Below are positions 1-6,385 of a DNA stretch of 6,648 bases, in pieces. A model generated the notes under the pieces. It was not told the origin of the DNA, made no database searches, and saw only the letters and a program-made list of their open reading frames with translations. Each line of letters opens with the position of its first letter. Within the stretch, counting starts at the first letter, position 1. Both the position numbers and the translations under genes were made by a program. Source of the DNA: Burkholderiaceae bacterium (GTDB lineage Bacteria > Pseudomonadota > Gammaproteobacteria > Burkholderiales > Burkholderiaceae_C); the NCBI GenBank assembly GCA_017999135.1, contig JAGOBT010000185.1, positions 1 to 6,648 on the forward strand, given 5' to 3'.

Positions 1-304
1 GGCTGTGGCCGCTGACCGACGACAGCGCCAGCCGCCGCAACCTGCGCCGTGAGCTGGCCCGCCTGCGCGATGCCGGTGCCGGCGACGCGCTACTCACCCA
101 AGGCGAGGTGCTGACGCTGGCGCCCGGCGTGCAGTGCGACGCCCTGGCCTTTGCCACCCTGGCCGACGCCGGCCAGGCCACCCAGGCGCTGGCCCTGTGG
201 CGCGGCCCGCTGGCCGACGGGCTGCAGACCGGCGCCACCGAGGCTTTTGACGATTGGCTGGCCGCCGAGCGCCGCCGCCTGGCCACCCGCCGCCGCCGCC
301 GCCA

Positions 305-330
305 GCTGCTGGCTGCTGGCTGCTGGCTGC
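305..330 (+). repeat. 7-bp tandem repeat (GCTGCTG, 3.7 copies) at the frameshift
   Basis: Three perfect GCTGCTG copies (305-311, 312-318, 319-325) are followed by a five-base partial copy (326-330). The repeat sits exactly where the regulator's reading frame changes. Removing two copies joins the two frames into RRRQLLAAEADAAEADGD, which fits the expected helix of a BTAD domain. Adding one copy would also restore the frame. Because the unit is not a multiple of three, copy number sets the frame: one or four copies are in frame, two or three are not. Confidence 0.9.
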
Positions 331-697
331 CGAGGCCGACGCCGCCGAGGCCGACGGCGATCTGCCCCTGGCCCTGGACACCCTGCAGCAGCTGCTGGCC
401 GACGATCCGCTGCAGGAGCACCTGCACCGCCAGGTGATGCGCCTGCACGCCGCCGCCAGCGACCGCAGCGCCGCCCTGGCCCAGCATGCCCGCTGCCGCG
501 AGACCCTGCTGCGCGAGCTGGGCCTGGCCCCTGGCGCTGACACCGAGACCCTGGCTGCCCGCATCCGCGCCGGGCTGGGCGTGGCCGGCGCGCCAACCCC
601 GGCGGCGCGCCCTGCCGCCGCGCCCATGCCGGCTGCGCCGGCCGACGCTGGCGTCTGGCCCGCCGAGTTGCCGCTGACCGGGCGCGACACGGCCTGG

Positions 698-700
698 TAG
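698..700 (+). other. In-frame amber codon in the regulator linker
   Basis: TAG lies in the same frame as both the BTAD part before it (from about 331) and the ATPase part after it. The local reading is LPLTGRDTAW-stop-ALHAAWQAQQ, which matches the usual linker entering the ATPase, where a residue such as Gln or Glu would stand. A single C-to-T change from CAG is the simplest origin. Confidence 0.85.
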
Positions 701-703
701 GCC

Positions 704-3442
704 TTGCACGCCGCCTGGCAGGCGCAGCAGCTGATGGTGATCGAAGGCGAGGCCGGCGTCGGCAAGACCCGCCTGGCGCGCGACTTCGCCGCCAGGCGCG
801 GCGCCTACGCGCTGGCGCAATGCCGGCGCAGCGATGCGGGCGTGCCGTATGCCCCGTTCACCCGCCTGCTGCGCAGCCTGGCCGGCCAGTCGCTGCCGCA
901 GGCGGGGCTGCCCGACTGGGTGCGGCTGGAGCTGGCCCATGTGCTGCCCGAACTGGGCGCCGGTCCGCAGCGCATCGGCTCGGCCGACGAGCAGCGCCGC
1001 TTCTGCGAGGCCTGCGCCGCCGCCTGGCAGCAGCTGACGGCCGGCAGCTTCGACACCGTGGTGCTCGACGACTGGCACCTGGCCGACGACGCCAGCCGGG
1101 CGCTGATGGGCTTCATCGCCGAACAGCGGCGCGAGGGCCTGGCCTCCAGCCCGGTGCGCGAGATCCAGGTGCAACGGCCCGAATGGCCCAGCGCCGACAC
1201 CGCGTCCCGGCAGCAGGCCCTGCAGCAGGCCGCCGGCGCCCGCGTGCTGCGCCTGGCGCCGCTGGACGCCGACGGCGTGTACGCCCTGGTCAAGCGGCTG
1301 TCGGGCGCCGACGACCCGCGCCGCTTCGCCCAGCGGCTGGAACGCGCCACCGGCGGCAACCCCTTCTTCCTGGGCGAGACCCTGCGCCAGTGGCGTGGCC
1401 TGGGCCTGCTGGACCAGGGGCCCGACGGCGTGTGGCAGACCCCGTTCGACGACGCCACGCAGGACTACGCAGAGCTGCCGGTGCCCGACGGCGTGCGCGA
1501 CACGGTGATCGCCCGCGTGCAGCGCCAGCCCGAGGCGGTGCGCCGGGTGCTGGAAGCCGCGGCCCTGGCCAGCGAGCCCTTCACCCCGGCCCTGCTGGCC
1601 GGCGCCTGTGCGCTCAGCGAGGTGGAGGCGCTGGACGCCATCGAGGCCGCGGTGGGCGCCCAGCTGCTGCGTGAACGCCAGGGCGGCTTCGCCTTCAGCC
1701 ACGACCTGGTGCAGGCCGCGCTGGAAAGCGCCTTGGGCCCCGAGCGCGCCCGCCTGGTGCACCGCCGCCTGGCACTGGGCGGCGAGGCTGCCGGCCAGGA
1801 CAGCGCCGACATCGCCCGCCACTGGGAAGCCGGCGGCGAGCCTGACCGCGCCGTGGCCCACCGCATCGCCGCCGCCGAGGCCGCGCTGGCGCTGTATGCC
1901 GACGCCGACGCCCAGGCGCACTGGCAGGCCGCGCTGGACGACCAGCCCACGCTGGCCCAGCGGGTGCGCATCCTGGGCCAGCGCTGGCAGACGCTGGGTC
2001 ACCGCGGCGACGGGCCGGGCCTGCAGGCCGCCGTGCAGGCGCTGGATGCCGCCCGTGACCAGGCCCGCGCCACCCCGGGTGCCGACGCCCTGGCCCTGGA
2101 CGCCGAGGTGCACGCGGCCGAGATCCTGGCGCACAGCCAGCGCAACGACGATGCACTGGCGCGCATCCAGGCCTGCCTGGCGCACCCGGCGCTGACATCG
2201 GTGGCCCGCGCCCAGGCGCTGCGGGTGCAGAGCCAGGTGCTGAGCCGCCTGGGCCGCACCGACGAAGCGCGGGCCGCCACCGAGGCCGCCCTGGCCGCCG
2301 GCGGCTTGAGCCCGCTGCAGCAGGGCGACCTGCTGCACGCACTGAGCTACACCCACTTCCTGGCCGGGGCGCCGCAGGCGTCGCTGGACCAGGCGCGCCG
2401 GGCCCTGGCGGTCTGGCAGACGGTGGGTGCACGCCGGCAGATGGCCCAGGCCCAGGCGAGCATCGGCCGCGCGCTGGACATGCTGGACGAGCGCGACGCC
2501 GCCTGGTCGGCGCTGGAGGATGCCTTCGCCCAGGCTGCCGCACTGCGCATGGTCGACCTGCAGCGCGTGGTGGCCAACAACCTGGCCAACAACCGCATCA
2601 ACCACGGTGGCCCGGCGCGCGCCATCCAGGTGATCCGTGAGGCGCAGGCGCTGGCGCCGCACTTCACCATGCCGGCGATGCCGGTGTTCTACCTGGGCAT
2701 CCTGGTGCAGGCGCATGCGCAGATGGGCGAGCTGGGCACCGCCCTGGCCCTGGCCGACGAGGCGCTGGACCGGGCCATCGCACTGGACGAGACCATCACC
2801 CTGGCCGACTGCCTGCTGATGACGCTGGGCCTGCGCAGCACCCTGGGCGACGCCGCCGGCGTGCAGCGCCTGCTGGACACCATGGCCGGCCGCAGCCTGG
2901 CGGGGCTGGGCTACTTCGGCGTGAAGGTGGCGCTGGAACTGGCCGGCCATGCGCTGCAGCAGGGCCGGCGCGACGACGCCCGCGCCCACCTGGCCGGCGT
3001 GGGCGAAGTCGCTGACCTGGGCGTGCCGCCCGACCGGGCGGCCGCGCGGCAGCGCCTGGCGCAGCTGGCCCTGGCCGACGGCGACGCACACGGCGCACTG
3101 CAGTGGCTGGCGCCGCTGGCCGACCAGGTGCTCTACACCGAGGTGCAGGCGGCCAGCTGCAGCCTGCGCCTGGCGGCGCACCAGCAGCTGGGACGCAGCG
3201 ATGCCGTCGCCCTGCGCCTGGCGGATCAGGCGCTGGCCGATGAACGCCAGGGCCGCCAGCTGCCCGCCCTGGCCAGGTTGCAGCTGCTGCGCACCCGGGG
3301 CGCTGCAGCGCGCCTGTCTGGTGATGCCGCCACCGCCAACCGCTGCGCCGATGCCGCCGAGGTGTTGCAGTCCCGGCTGGCCAACAGCCTGGGCCGCTGG
3401 CAGGCACTGGCGCCGGCGCTGGGCCGCATCGGCCCGGCCTGA
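704..3442 (+). CDS. Intact ATPase and TPR-like portion of the interrupted regulator
   Basis: This is the uninterrupted reading frame left after the amber codon at 698-700. It carries the whole ATPase module and the helical tail, about 912 residues. There is no convincing independent start. Position 704 is TTG encoding a residue conserved in the family linker, and the first ATG (734) falls four codons before Walker A with no Shine-Dalgarno sequence ahead of it. An independently translated product would have ATPase and helical repeats but no DNA-binding domain. I therefore read it as the downstream piece of the broken gene rather than a separate gene. An automated annotation may list it as its own CDS. 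No third frameshift or stop was seen in it; the stretch at about 1130-1200 between Walker B and the GNPFFL motif looks less typical of the family but stays in frame. Confidence 0.55.
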   Translation: MHAAWQAQQLMVIEGEAGVGKTRLARDFAARRGAYALAQCRRSDAGVPYAPFTRLLRSLAGQSLPQAGLPDWVRLELAHVLPELGAGPQRIGSADEQRRFCEACAAAWQQLTAGSFDTVVLDDWHLADDASRALMGFIAEQRREGLASSPVREIQVQRPEWPSADTASRQQALQQAAGARVLRLAPLDADGVYALVKRLSGADDPRRFAQRLERATGGNPFFLGETLRQWRGLGLLDQGPDGVWQTPFDDATQDYAELPVPDGVRDTVIARVQRQPEAVRRVLEAAALASEPFTPALLAGACALSEVEALDAIEAAVGAQLLRERQGGFAFSHDLVQAALESALGPERARLVHRRLALGGEAAGQDSADIARHWEAGGEPDRAVAHRIAAAEAALALYADADAQAHWQAALDDQPTLAQRVRILGQRWQTLGHRGDGPGLQAAVQALDAARDQARATPGADALALDAEVHAAEILAHSQRNDDALARIQACLAHPALTSVARAQALRVQSQVLSRLGRTDEARAATEAALAAGGLSPLQQGDLLHALSYTHFLAGAPQASLDQARRALAVWQTVGARRQMAQAQASIGRALDMLDERDAAWSALEDAFAQAAALRMVDLQRVVANNLANNRINHGGPARAIQVIREAQALAPHFTMPAMPVFYLGILVQAHAQMGELGTALALADEALDRAIALDETITLADCLLMTLGLRSTLGDAAGVQRLLDTMAGRSLAGLGYFGVKVALELAGHALQQGRRDDARAHLAGVGEVADLGVPPDRAAARQRLAQLALADGDAHGALQWLAPLADQVLYTEVQAASCSLRLAAHQQLGRSDAVALRLADQALADERQGRQLPALARLQLLRTRGAAARLSGDAATANRCADAAEVLQSRLANSLGRWQALAPALGRIGPA

Positions 3443-3485
3443 TGCCGATGGCCAGCGACACGCCGGCAACGGCCGGGCTCAGGCC
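3431..3485. terminator. Inverted repeats between convergent genes, candidate bidirectional terminator
   Basis: GCCCGGCC (3432-3439) pairs with GGCCGGGC (3471-3478). Overlapping it, GGCCTGA (3436-3442) pairs with TCAGGCC (3479-3485), so both genes end in the same GGCCTGA on their own strands. Inside the loop is a small GCCG-GCAA-CGGC hairpin (3462-3473). No T-run follows on either strand, so this is not a classic intrinsic terminator. Chance pairing is easy at this GC content. Confidence 0.3.
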
Positions 3486-3952
3486 TGCTGGGCTGCCAGC
3501 ACCCGGTCGACCTCGGCAAACAGCCGCGCGCTGGCGATCGGCTTGGTGATGTAGGCGTCGAAGCCGGCACGCAGGGCGTCGGCGATGTCGGCCGGCATGG
3601 CGTTGGCCGACACCGCGATGCACGGCACGCCGGCCAGCGCCGGTTCGGCACGCAGCGCCTGCAGCAACTGCACGCCGTTCATGTCAGGCAGACGCATGTC
3701 CAGCAGCACCAGGTCGGGCGGATTGGCGCGGGCTGCAGCCAGGCCAGCCGCGCCATCGGCCGCCAACTGCAGCGCCACGCCCGGCCGGAAGTCCAGCAAG
3801 GCCTGCATCAGCAGCCGGTTCAGCTCTTCGTCGTCGACATACAGCACATGGCCGCGCGCCCCGGCATGCATCAGGGGCCCGGCCTGCACGAAGGCAGTTG
3901 CGCCTTGGGCCAGCGTGCCGGGAGCGTGCGAAGCGGTGGTGCAGCTGGCCAT
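3479..3952 (-). CDS. Single-domain response regulator (CheY-like receiver)
   Basis: This encodes a 157-residue protein consisting of one phosphoacceptor receiver domain after an extension of about 33 residues. All key positions are present with CheY-like spacing: acidic pair D40/D41 (HVLYVDDEELN), phosphorylated aspartate D85 (LVLLDMRLPD), switch residue S115 (AVSANAMP) and lysine K137 (YITKP). There is no output domain. The sequence resembles receivers found at the C-terminus of hybrid histidine kinases in Burkholderiales, so it probably takes phosphate from a kinase or phosphotransfer protein encoded elsewhere and acts by protein contact. The start at 3952 is chosen because AGGGG lies six bases before the ATG. 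A second ATG at 3871 would give a compact 130-residue receiver but has a poorer ribosome site. The gene converges on the broken regulator and diverges from the hydrolase. No histidine kinase is visible in the window. Confidence 0.88.
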   Translation of the reverse strand: MASCTTASHAPGTLAQGATAFVQAGPLMHAGARGHVLYVDDEELNRLLMQALLDFRPGVALQLAADGAAGLAAARANPPDLVLLDMRLPDMNGVQLLQALRAEPALAGVPCIAVSANAMPADIADALRAGFDAYITKPIASARLFAEVDRVLAAQQA

Positions 3953-4014
3953 GCGGATCCCCTGTGGGTCAACCTGGTTGCCGGGCGGTGTGCCCAGGGC
4001 GCCGCCATGGCCTG

Positions 4015-4043
4015 ATCTTGGGGCCGACACCGGCGGCCTGCAA
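4015..4043 (-). promoter_or_regulatory. Candidate sigma70-like promoter for the response regulator
   Basis: On the minus strand TTGCAG (4043-4038) and CAAGAT (4020-4015) are separated by 17 bases. Transcription would begin near 4008, about 56 bases before the start codon at 3952. This supports the 3952 or 3871 start over reading frames that extend further upstream. The match to consensus is only moderate. Confidence 0.3.
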
Positions 4044-4216
4044 CGGGCCGCAGGCACCGCAGGACGGGATGGAAAGACCTCCTGTCGGCACCTGTCCAGA
4101 CCTCCCCACACACCGCGGCCGCTGGTGCACACGCGTCCTGTCGGCTTGGGATGCAGGGACTGCACAGCAGGCCTGCCACCACCACGGGCCCGCCGCGACG
4201 TGCCCGCCATCGCCGG

Positions 4217-4229
4217 TGGCACACTGCCA
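4217..4229. promoter_or_regulatory. 13-bp palindrome TGGCACACTGCCA, candidate operator
   Basis: TGGCA and TGCCA form perfect inverted arms around CAC, ending 34 bases before the hydrolase start. The form T-N11-A fits LysR-type boxes in outline, but no LysR gene is in the window, and the site could instead be a short hairpin in the mRNA leader. Confidence 0.25.
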
Positions 4230-4263
4230 GGGCCCCGCCACCCTGCCAACCAAGCCAGCGCCC

Positions 4264-5178
4264 ATGTCCACCACCGCCGCACAGCTGCTGCCCGCGCCCG
4301 TGTCGGGTGACCGTGTGGCGCTGCAGCTGCCGGGCTTCGGCCAGGTGGTGGGCTTCGTGGCCGGCCAGGGCGCGCCGTTGCTGCTGCTGCACAGCGTGAA
4401 CGCCGCCGCCTCGGCTGCCGAGGTGCGCACCCTGCATGAGCACGTCCGCCACAACCGCACGGTGTTGTCGATCGACCTGCCCGGCTATGGCCTGAGCGAC
4501 CGGCCCGACCTGGCCTACACCCCGCGGCTGATGACCGACGCCCTGCTGGCCGCCACCACCTGGCTGCGCCAGCGCTGCGGCGGCGCCCCGGTGGACGCGC
4601 TGGCGCTGTCGCTGGGCTGTGAATTCCTGGCCCGGGCCGCGGTGGAACAGCCGGCGGCCTACCGCAGCCTGGCGCTGGTCAGCCCCACCGGCTTCATGGG
4701 CACGCGGGTGTGGCGTGGCGCGCCTGGCAGCACCCGCGCCGTGCCCGGCCTGCTGAAGGTGCTGCGCGGGCCGGGCTGGGGCGGGGCGCTGTTCCGCGGG
4801 CTCACCCGGCCGGGGGTGATCCGCTACTTCCTGCAGCGCACCTGGGGCGGCAAGATCATCGACGAGACCCTGTGGCAGTACGACCTGCTGACCACCCGCC
4901 AACCGGGCGCCGAGCATGCGCCGCTGCACTTCCTGTCGGCCGGGCTGTTCTCGGCCGACATCCACACCGTCTACGGCCAGATCACCCAGCCGGTGTGGAT
5001 GAGCCATGGCGTGCGCGGCGACTTCACCGACTACCGCGGCTGCGGCTTCCTGCAGCAGCAGCCGAACTGGCAGTTCACCGTCTATCCGACCGGCGCGCTG
5101 CCGCAGTTCGAACTGCCTGACCGCTTCCAGGCCGACCTGCAGGCCTTTCTGGACGGCCGCCGGGTGGCCGCAGGCTGA
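4264..5178 (+). CDS. Alpha/beta hydrolase fold protein, C-terminal catalytic His apparently missing
   Basis: The 304-residue product has the alpha/beta hydrolase layout. There is an oxyanion-loop motif LLLLHSVNAA (39-48), a strand and turn IDLPGYGLSDRP (70-81), a nucleophile elbow ALSLGC with Ser116 (an AxSxG form of GxSxG), a lid-like helical region (about 130-230) and a late strand VWMSHGVRGDFTDY with Asp253 as likely acid. Where the triad histidine would follow, the protein reads TGALPQFELP: residue 281 is Gln, and no His occurs after His248. No signal peptide or membrane segment is seen, so it is probably cytoplasmic. The substrate is unknown. The ATG at 4264 is chosen because homology-like sequence begins shortly after it and the upstream extension is low complexity; no clear ribosome site precedes it. 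It is transcribed away from the response regulator. 136 bp separate it from the next gene, which has its own candidate promoter. Confidence 0.85.
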   Translation: MSTTAAQLLPAPVSGDRVALQLPGFGQVVGFVAGQGAPLLLLHSVNAAASAAEVRTLHEHVRHNRTVLSIDLPGYGLSDRPDLAYTPRLMTDALLAATTWLRQRCGGAPVDALALSLGCEFLARAAVEQPAAYRSLALVSPTGFMGTRVWRGAPGSTRAVPGLLKVLRGPGWGGALFRGLTRPGVIRYFLQRTWGGKIIDETLWQYDLLTTRQPGAEHAPLHFLSAGLFSADIHTVYGQITQPVWMSHGVRGDFTDYRGCGFLQQQPNWQFTVYPTGALPQFELPDRFQADLQAFLDGRRVAAG

Positions 5179-5248
5179 GCCAGCACATGGCGCGTTGTCC
5201 TACAGGGGATGGCGGCCGCGTCGGTCAGCCAGCCACTGCAGTGCGGCG

Positions 5249-5277
5249 TTGATCCTGACAGGACCACCGTGCAAGAT
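5249..5277 (+). promoter_or_regulatory. Candidate sigma70-like promoter for the glycine-zipper gene
   Basis: TTGATC (5249-5254) and CAAGAT (5272-5277) are 17 bases apart. Transcription would begin near 5284, giving a leader of about 31 bases that includes the GAGG ribosome site at 5305-5308. The -10 box overlaps an in-frame ATG at 5276, which argues against using that ATG as the start. Confidence 0.35.
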
Positions 5278-5314
5278 GCCGGTGAGACACCACCCCACAC
5301 ACCCGAGGTTGCCC

Positions 5315-6361
5315 ATGCTGCTGCACCGCCCGCTCTCCATCCTGACCCTGGCCGTTGCCGCCGCCCTGCCGCTGGCACTGCCCACCGCCGCGCTGGCCCA
5401 GTCGGGCTATCAGCAGGCGGGCCTGGGCGTCACCGGTTTCGGCGTCACCCCGCTCGAGAAGCTGCGCCCCGGCGAGGTGCTGGTGTTCAAGCTCGACGGC
5501 ACGCCGGATGCCCGCGTGAGCCTGCAGATCAGCGGCGCCACCGCCGGGCTGCAGCTCAACGAGATCCAACCCGGGCGCTATGAAGGCGAATACACGATCC
5601 GCGCACGCGACAAGCTCAGCGCCAGCAGCACCGTGACAGCCCGTCTCGAGAAGAACGGCCAGGCCGTGACGGCCACCCTCGGCGAGCCCTTGCAGGCCGG
5701 CAACGGCCCGGCAGCGGCCGGGCCGATCAGCAGCTTCCATGTCAGCGCACCGGCCCAGGTGCAGCCGGGCGACGAACTGGTGTTCGCCCTGCACGGCCAG
5801 CCCGGCGGCCAGGCCAGTGCGTCGGTGCAGGGCGTTGCCCAGCGCATCACGCTGGCCGAAGTGCGCCCCGGCATCTACGAGGCGGCCTACGTGGTGCGGC
5901 GCACCGACAAGCTGCGCGGCAACCTGGTGGCCGACGGCCGCCTGGTGGTGAACCGGCGCGAGACCACGGTGCGCTACGACGCCGGGCACCAGGGTGCGCA
6001 GGGCGGCAGCCACGCAGCCGCCACCTGCAACCAGTGCGGGTCGGTGACGGCGGTGAACCTGGTCACCGTCAAGGACGACCACCCGAATGTGCTGGGCACC
6101 ATTGCCGGCGGCGTGCTGGGCGGCGTGCTGGGCCACCAGGTGGGCGGCGGCAGCGGACGCGACCTGGCCACCATCGCCGGCGCCGTGGGCGGTGCCTACG
6201 CCGGCAACCGGATCGAGAACAACATGAACAAGAAGCAGGTGCACCGCGTCAGCGTGCGGCTGGACAACGGCACCACCCGCAGCTTCGACTACGCCCAGGA
6301 TCCAGGCCTGAAAGCCGGCGCCAGGGTGAAGGTGGTGGACAACGCGCTGGAACGGCTGTGA
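5315..6361 (+). CDS. Secreted/envelope protein with two Ig-like repeats and a C-terminal glycine zipper (Rick_17kDa/SlyB-like)
   Basis: The 348-residue precursor begins with a signal peptide: Arg5, a hydrophobic core to about residue 22, then AALA-Q with predicted cleavage after Ala28. There is no lipobox cysteine, unlike SlyB-type lipoproteins. Residues about 39-125 and 138-222 are two diverged copies of a beta-rich module, each with PG(E/D)..LVF.L.G.P, then a PG.YE..Y motif and DKL. A conserved-looking CNQCG (Cys238, Cys241) follows. Residues 260-301 form a glycine zipper with GxxxG-like spacing (GGVLGGVLG, GAVGGAYAGN), typical of the 2TM glycine-zipper domain. The tail is charged and beta-like (VSVRLDNGTTRSFDY). 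It probably sits in the periplasm with the zipper inserted in or against a membrane; its function is unknown. The ATG at 5315 has GAGG six bases upstream and opens directly into the signal peptide. An in-frame ATG at 5276 would add 13 residues and is less likely. Confidence 0.85.
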   Translation: MLLHRPLSILTLAVAAALPLALPTAALAQSGYQQAGLGVTGFGVTPLEKLRPGEVLVFKLDGTPDARVSLQISGATAGLQLNEIQPGRYEGEYTIRARDKLSASSTVTARLEKNGQAVTATLGEPLQAGNGPAAAGPISSFHVSAPAQVQPGDELVFALHGQPGGQASASVQGVAQRITLAEVRPGIYEAAYVVRRTDKLRGNLVADGRLVVNRRETTVRYDAGHQGAQGGSHAAATCNQCGSVTAVNLVTVKDDHPNVLGTIAGGVLGGVLGHQVGGGSGRDLATIAGAVGGAYAGNRIENNMNKKQVHRVSVRLDNGTTRSFDYAQDPGLKAGARVKVVDNALERL

Positions 6362-6364
6362 CGC

Positions 6365-6385
6365 TGCGCGCACCGATGCGCCGCA
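6365..6385. terminator. Bulged hairpin between convergent genes, candidate bidirectional terminator
   Basis: TGCG (6365-6368) pairs with CGCA (6382-6385), and CGCA (6369-6372) pairs with TGCG (6377-6380). The loop is CCGA, and C6381 is bulged. The resulting 8-bp stem almost fills the 24-bp gap between the stop of the glycine-zipper gene and the stop of the opposing gene. No T-run follows, so termination by this element alone is uncertain. Confidence 0.4.

Larger units (their letters stand above)
1..3442 (+). pseudogene. SARP/BTAD-type regulator fused to AAA ATPase and TPR-like tail; 5' partial, one frameshift and one in-frame stop
   Basis: The gene enters from the left edge, with its first complete codon at position 3. 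Bases 3 to about 120 encode the end of an OmpR-like winged-helix DNA-binding domain (LWPLTDDSASRRNLRRELAR). A bacterial transcriptional activator (BTAD) helical domain follows to about 575. Next come an Ala/Pro-rich linker and a signalling ATPase with Walker A GEAGVGKT (746-769), Walker B VVLDD (1058-1072) and a GNPFFL motif (about 1355-1372). The rest, to the TGA at 3440-3442, is Ala/Leu-rich helical sequence of TPR type. In this family ATP binding and the helical tail are thought to gate DNA binding; the ligand is unknown. The reading frame begins with codons starting at positions divisible by 3 and moves to the next frame at the 305-330 repeat. It then meets TAG at 698-700, after which the same frame stays open for 913 codons. 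A sequencing error is the main alternative to a real pseudogene. The winged-helix start lies outside the window. Confidence 0.8.
3953..4263. other. Divergent intergenic region between response regulator and hydrolase
   Basis: This 311-bp stretch has no coding sequence I can support; the open frames crossing it read as low-complexity Ala/Pro/Arg or His-rich shadows. It holds the ribosome site and candidate promoter of the response regulator on the left. In the middle is an imperfect palindrome around GCGGCCGC (CACC 4111-4114, GGTG 4124-4127) and a 10-bp direct repeat, TCCTGTCGGC, at 4080-4089 and 4136-4145. On the right is a perfect 13-bp palindrome (4217-4229). No good sigma70 promoter or Shine-Dalgarno sequence was found for the hydrolase. 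Confidence 0.6.

Noticed and set aside
288..302. CGC trinucleotide run encoding five arginines, considered as the frameshift source
   Set aside because: Slippage in triplets would not change the frame. The adjacent 7-bp repeat explains the shift better.
820..1674. Plus-strand 284-codon frame inside the ATPase region
   Set aside because: It is Arg/Pro/Ala-rich out-of-frame sequence overlapping the Walker-motif frame.
4216..4236. Possible sigma54 promoter (TGGCAC at 4217-4222) before the hydrolase
   Set aside because: The required TTGC-type -12 element is absent at the proper spacing; the sequence there reads CAGGGC.
3953..4282. Upstream extension of the response regulator to a start near 4282
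   Set aside because: The extension is low-complexity Trp/Arg/Gly/Pro sequence that would cross the candidate promoter and intergenic repeats. A good ribosome site supports 3952 instead.
3871..5007. Long minus-strand open frame (378 codons) opposite the hydrolase
   Set aside because: Its translation is rich in His, Gln, Gly and Ala with no recognisable domain, and it lies antisense to a clear alpha/beta hydrolase. It is a GC-driven shadow.
5209..5583. Small plus-strand frame with an AGGGG-like sequence just before ATG at 5209
   Set aside because: The AGGGG lies directly against the ATG with no usable spacing. The product has no recognisable features and overlaps the signal-peptide gene out of frame.
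5225..6373. Long minus-strand open frame (382 codons) opposite the glycine-zipper gene
   Set aside because: It has low-complexity, His/Ala/Gly-rich content and is fully antisense to a gene with a signal peptide, repeats and a ribosome site.
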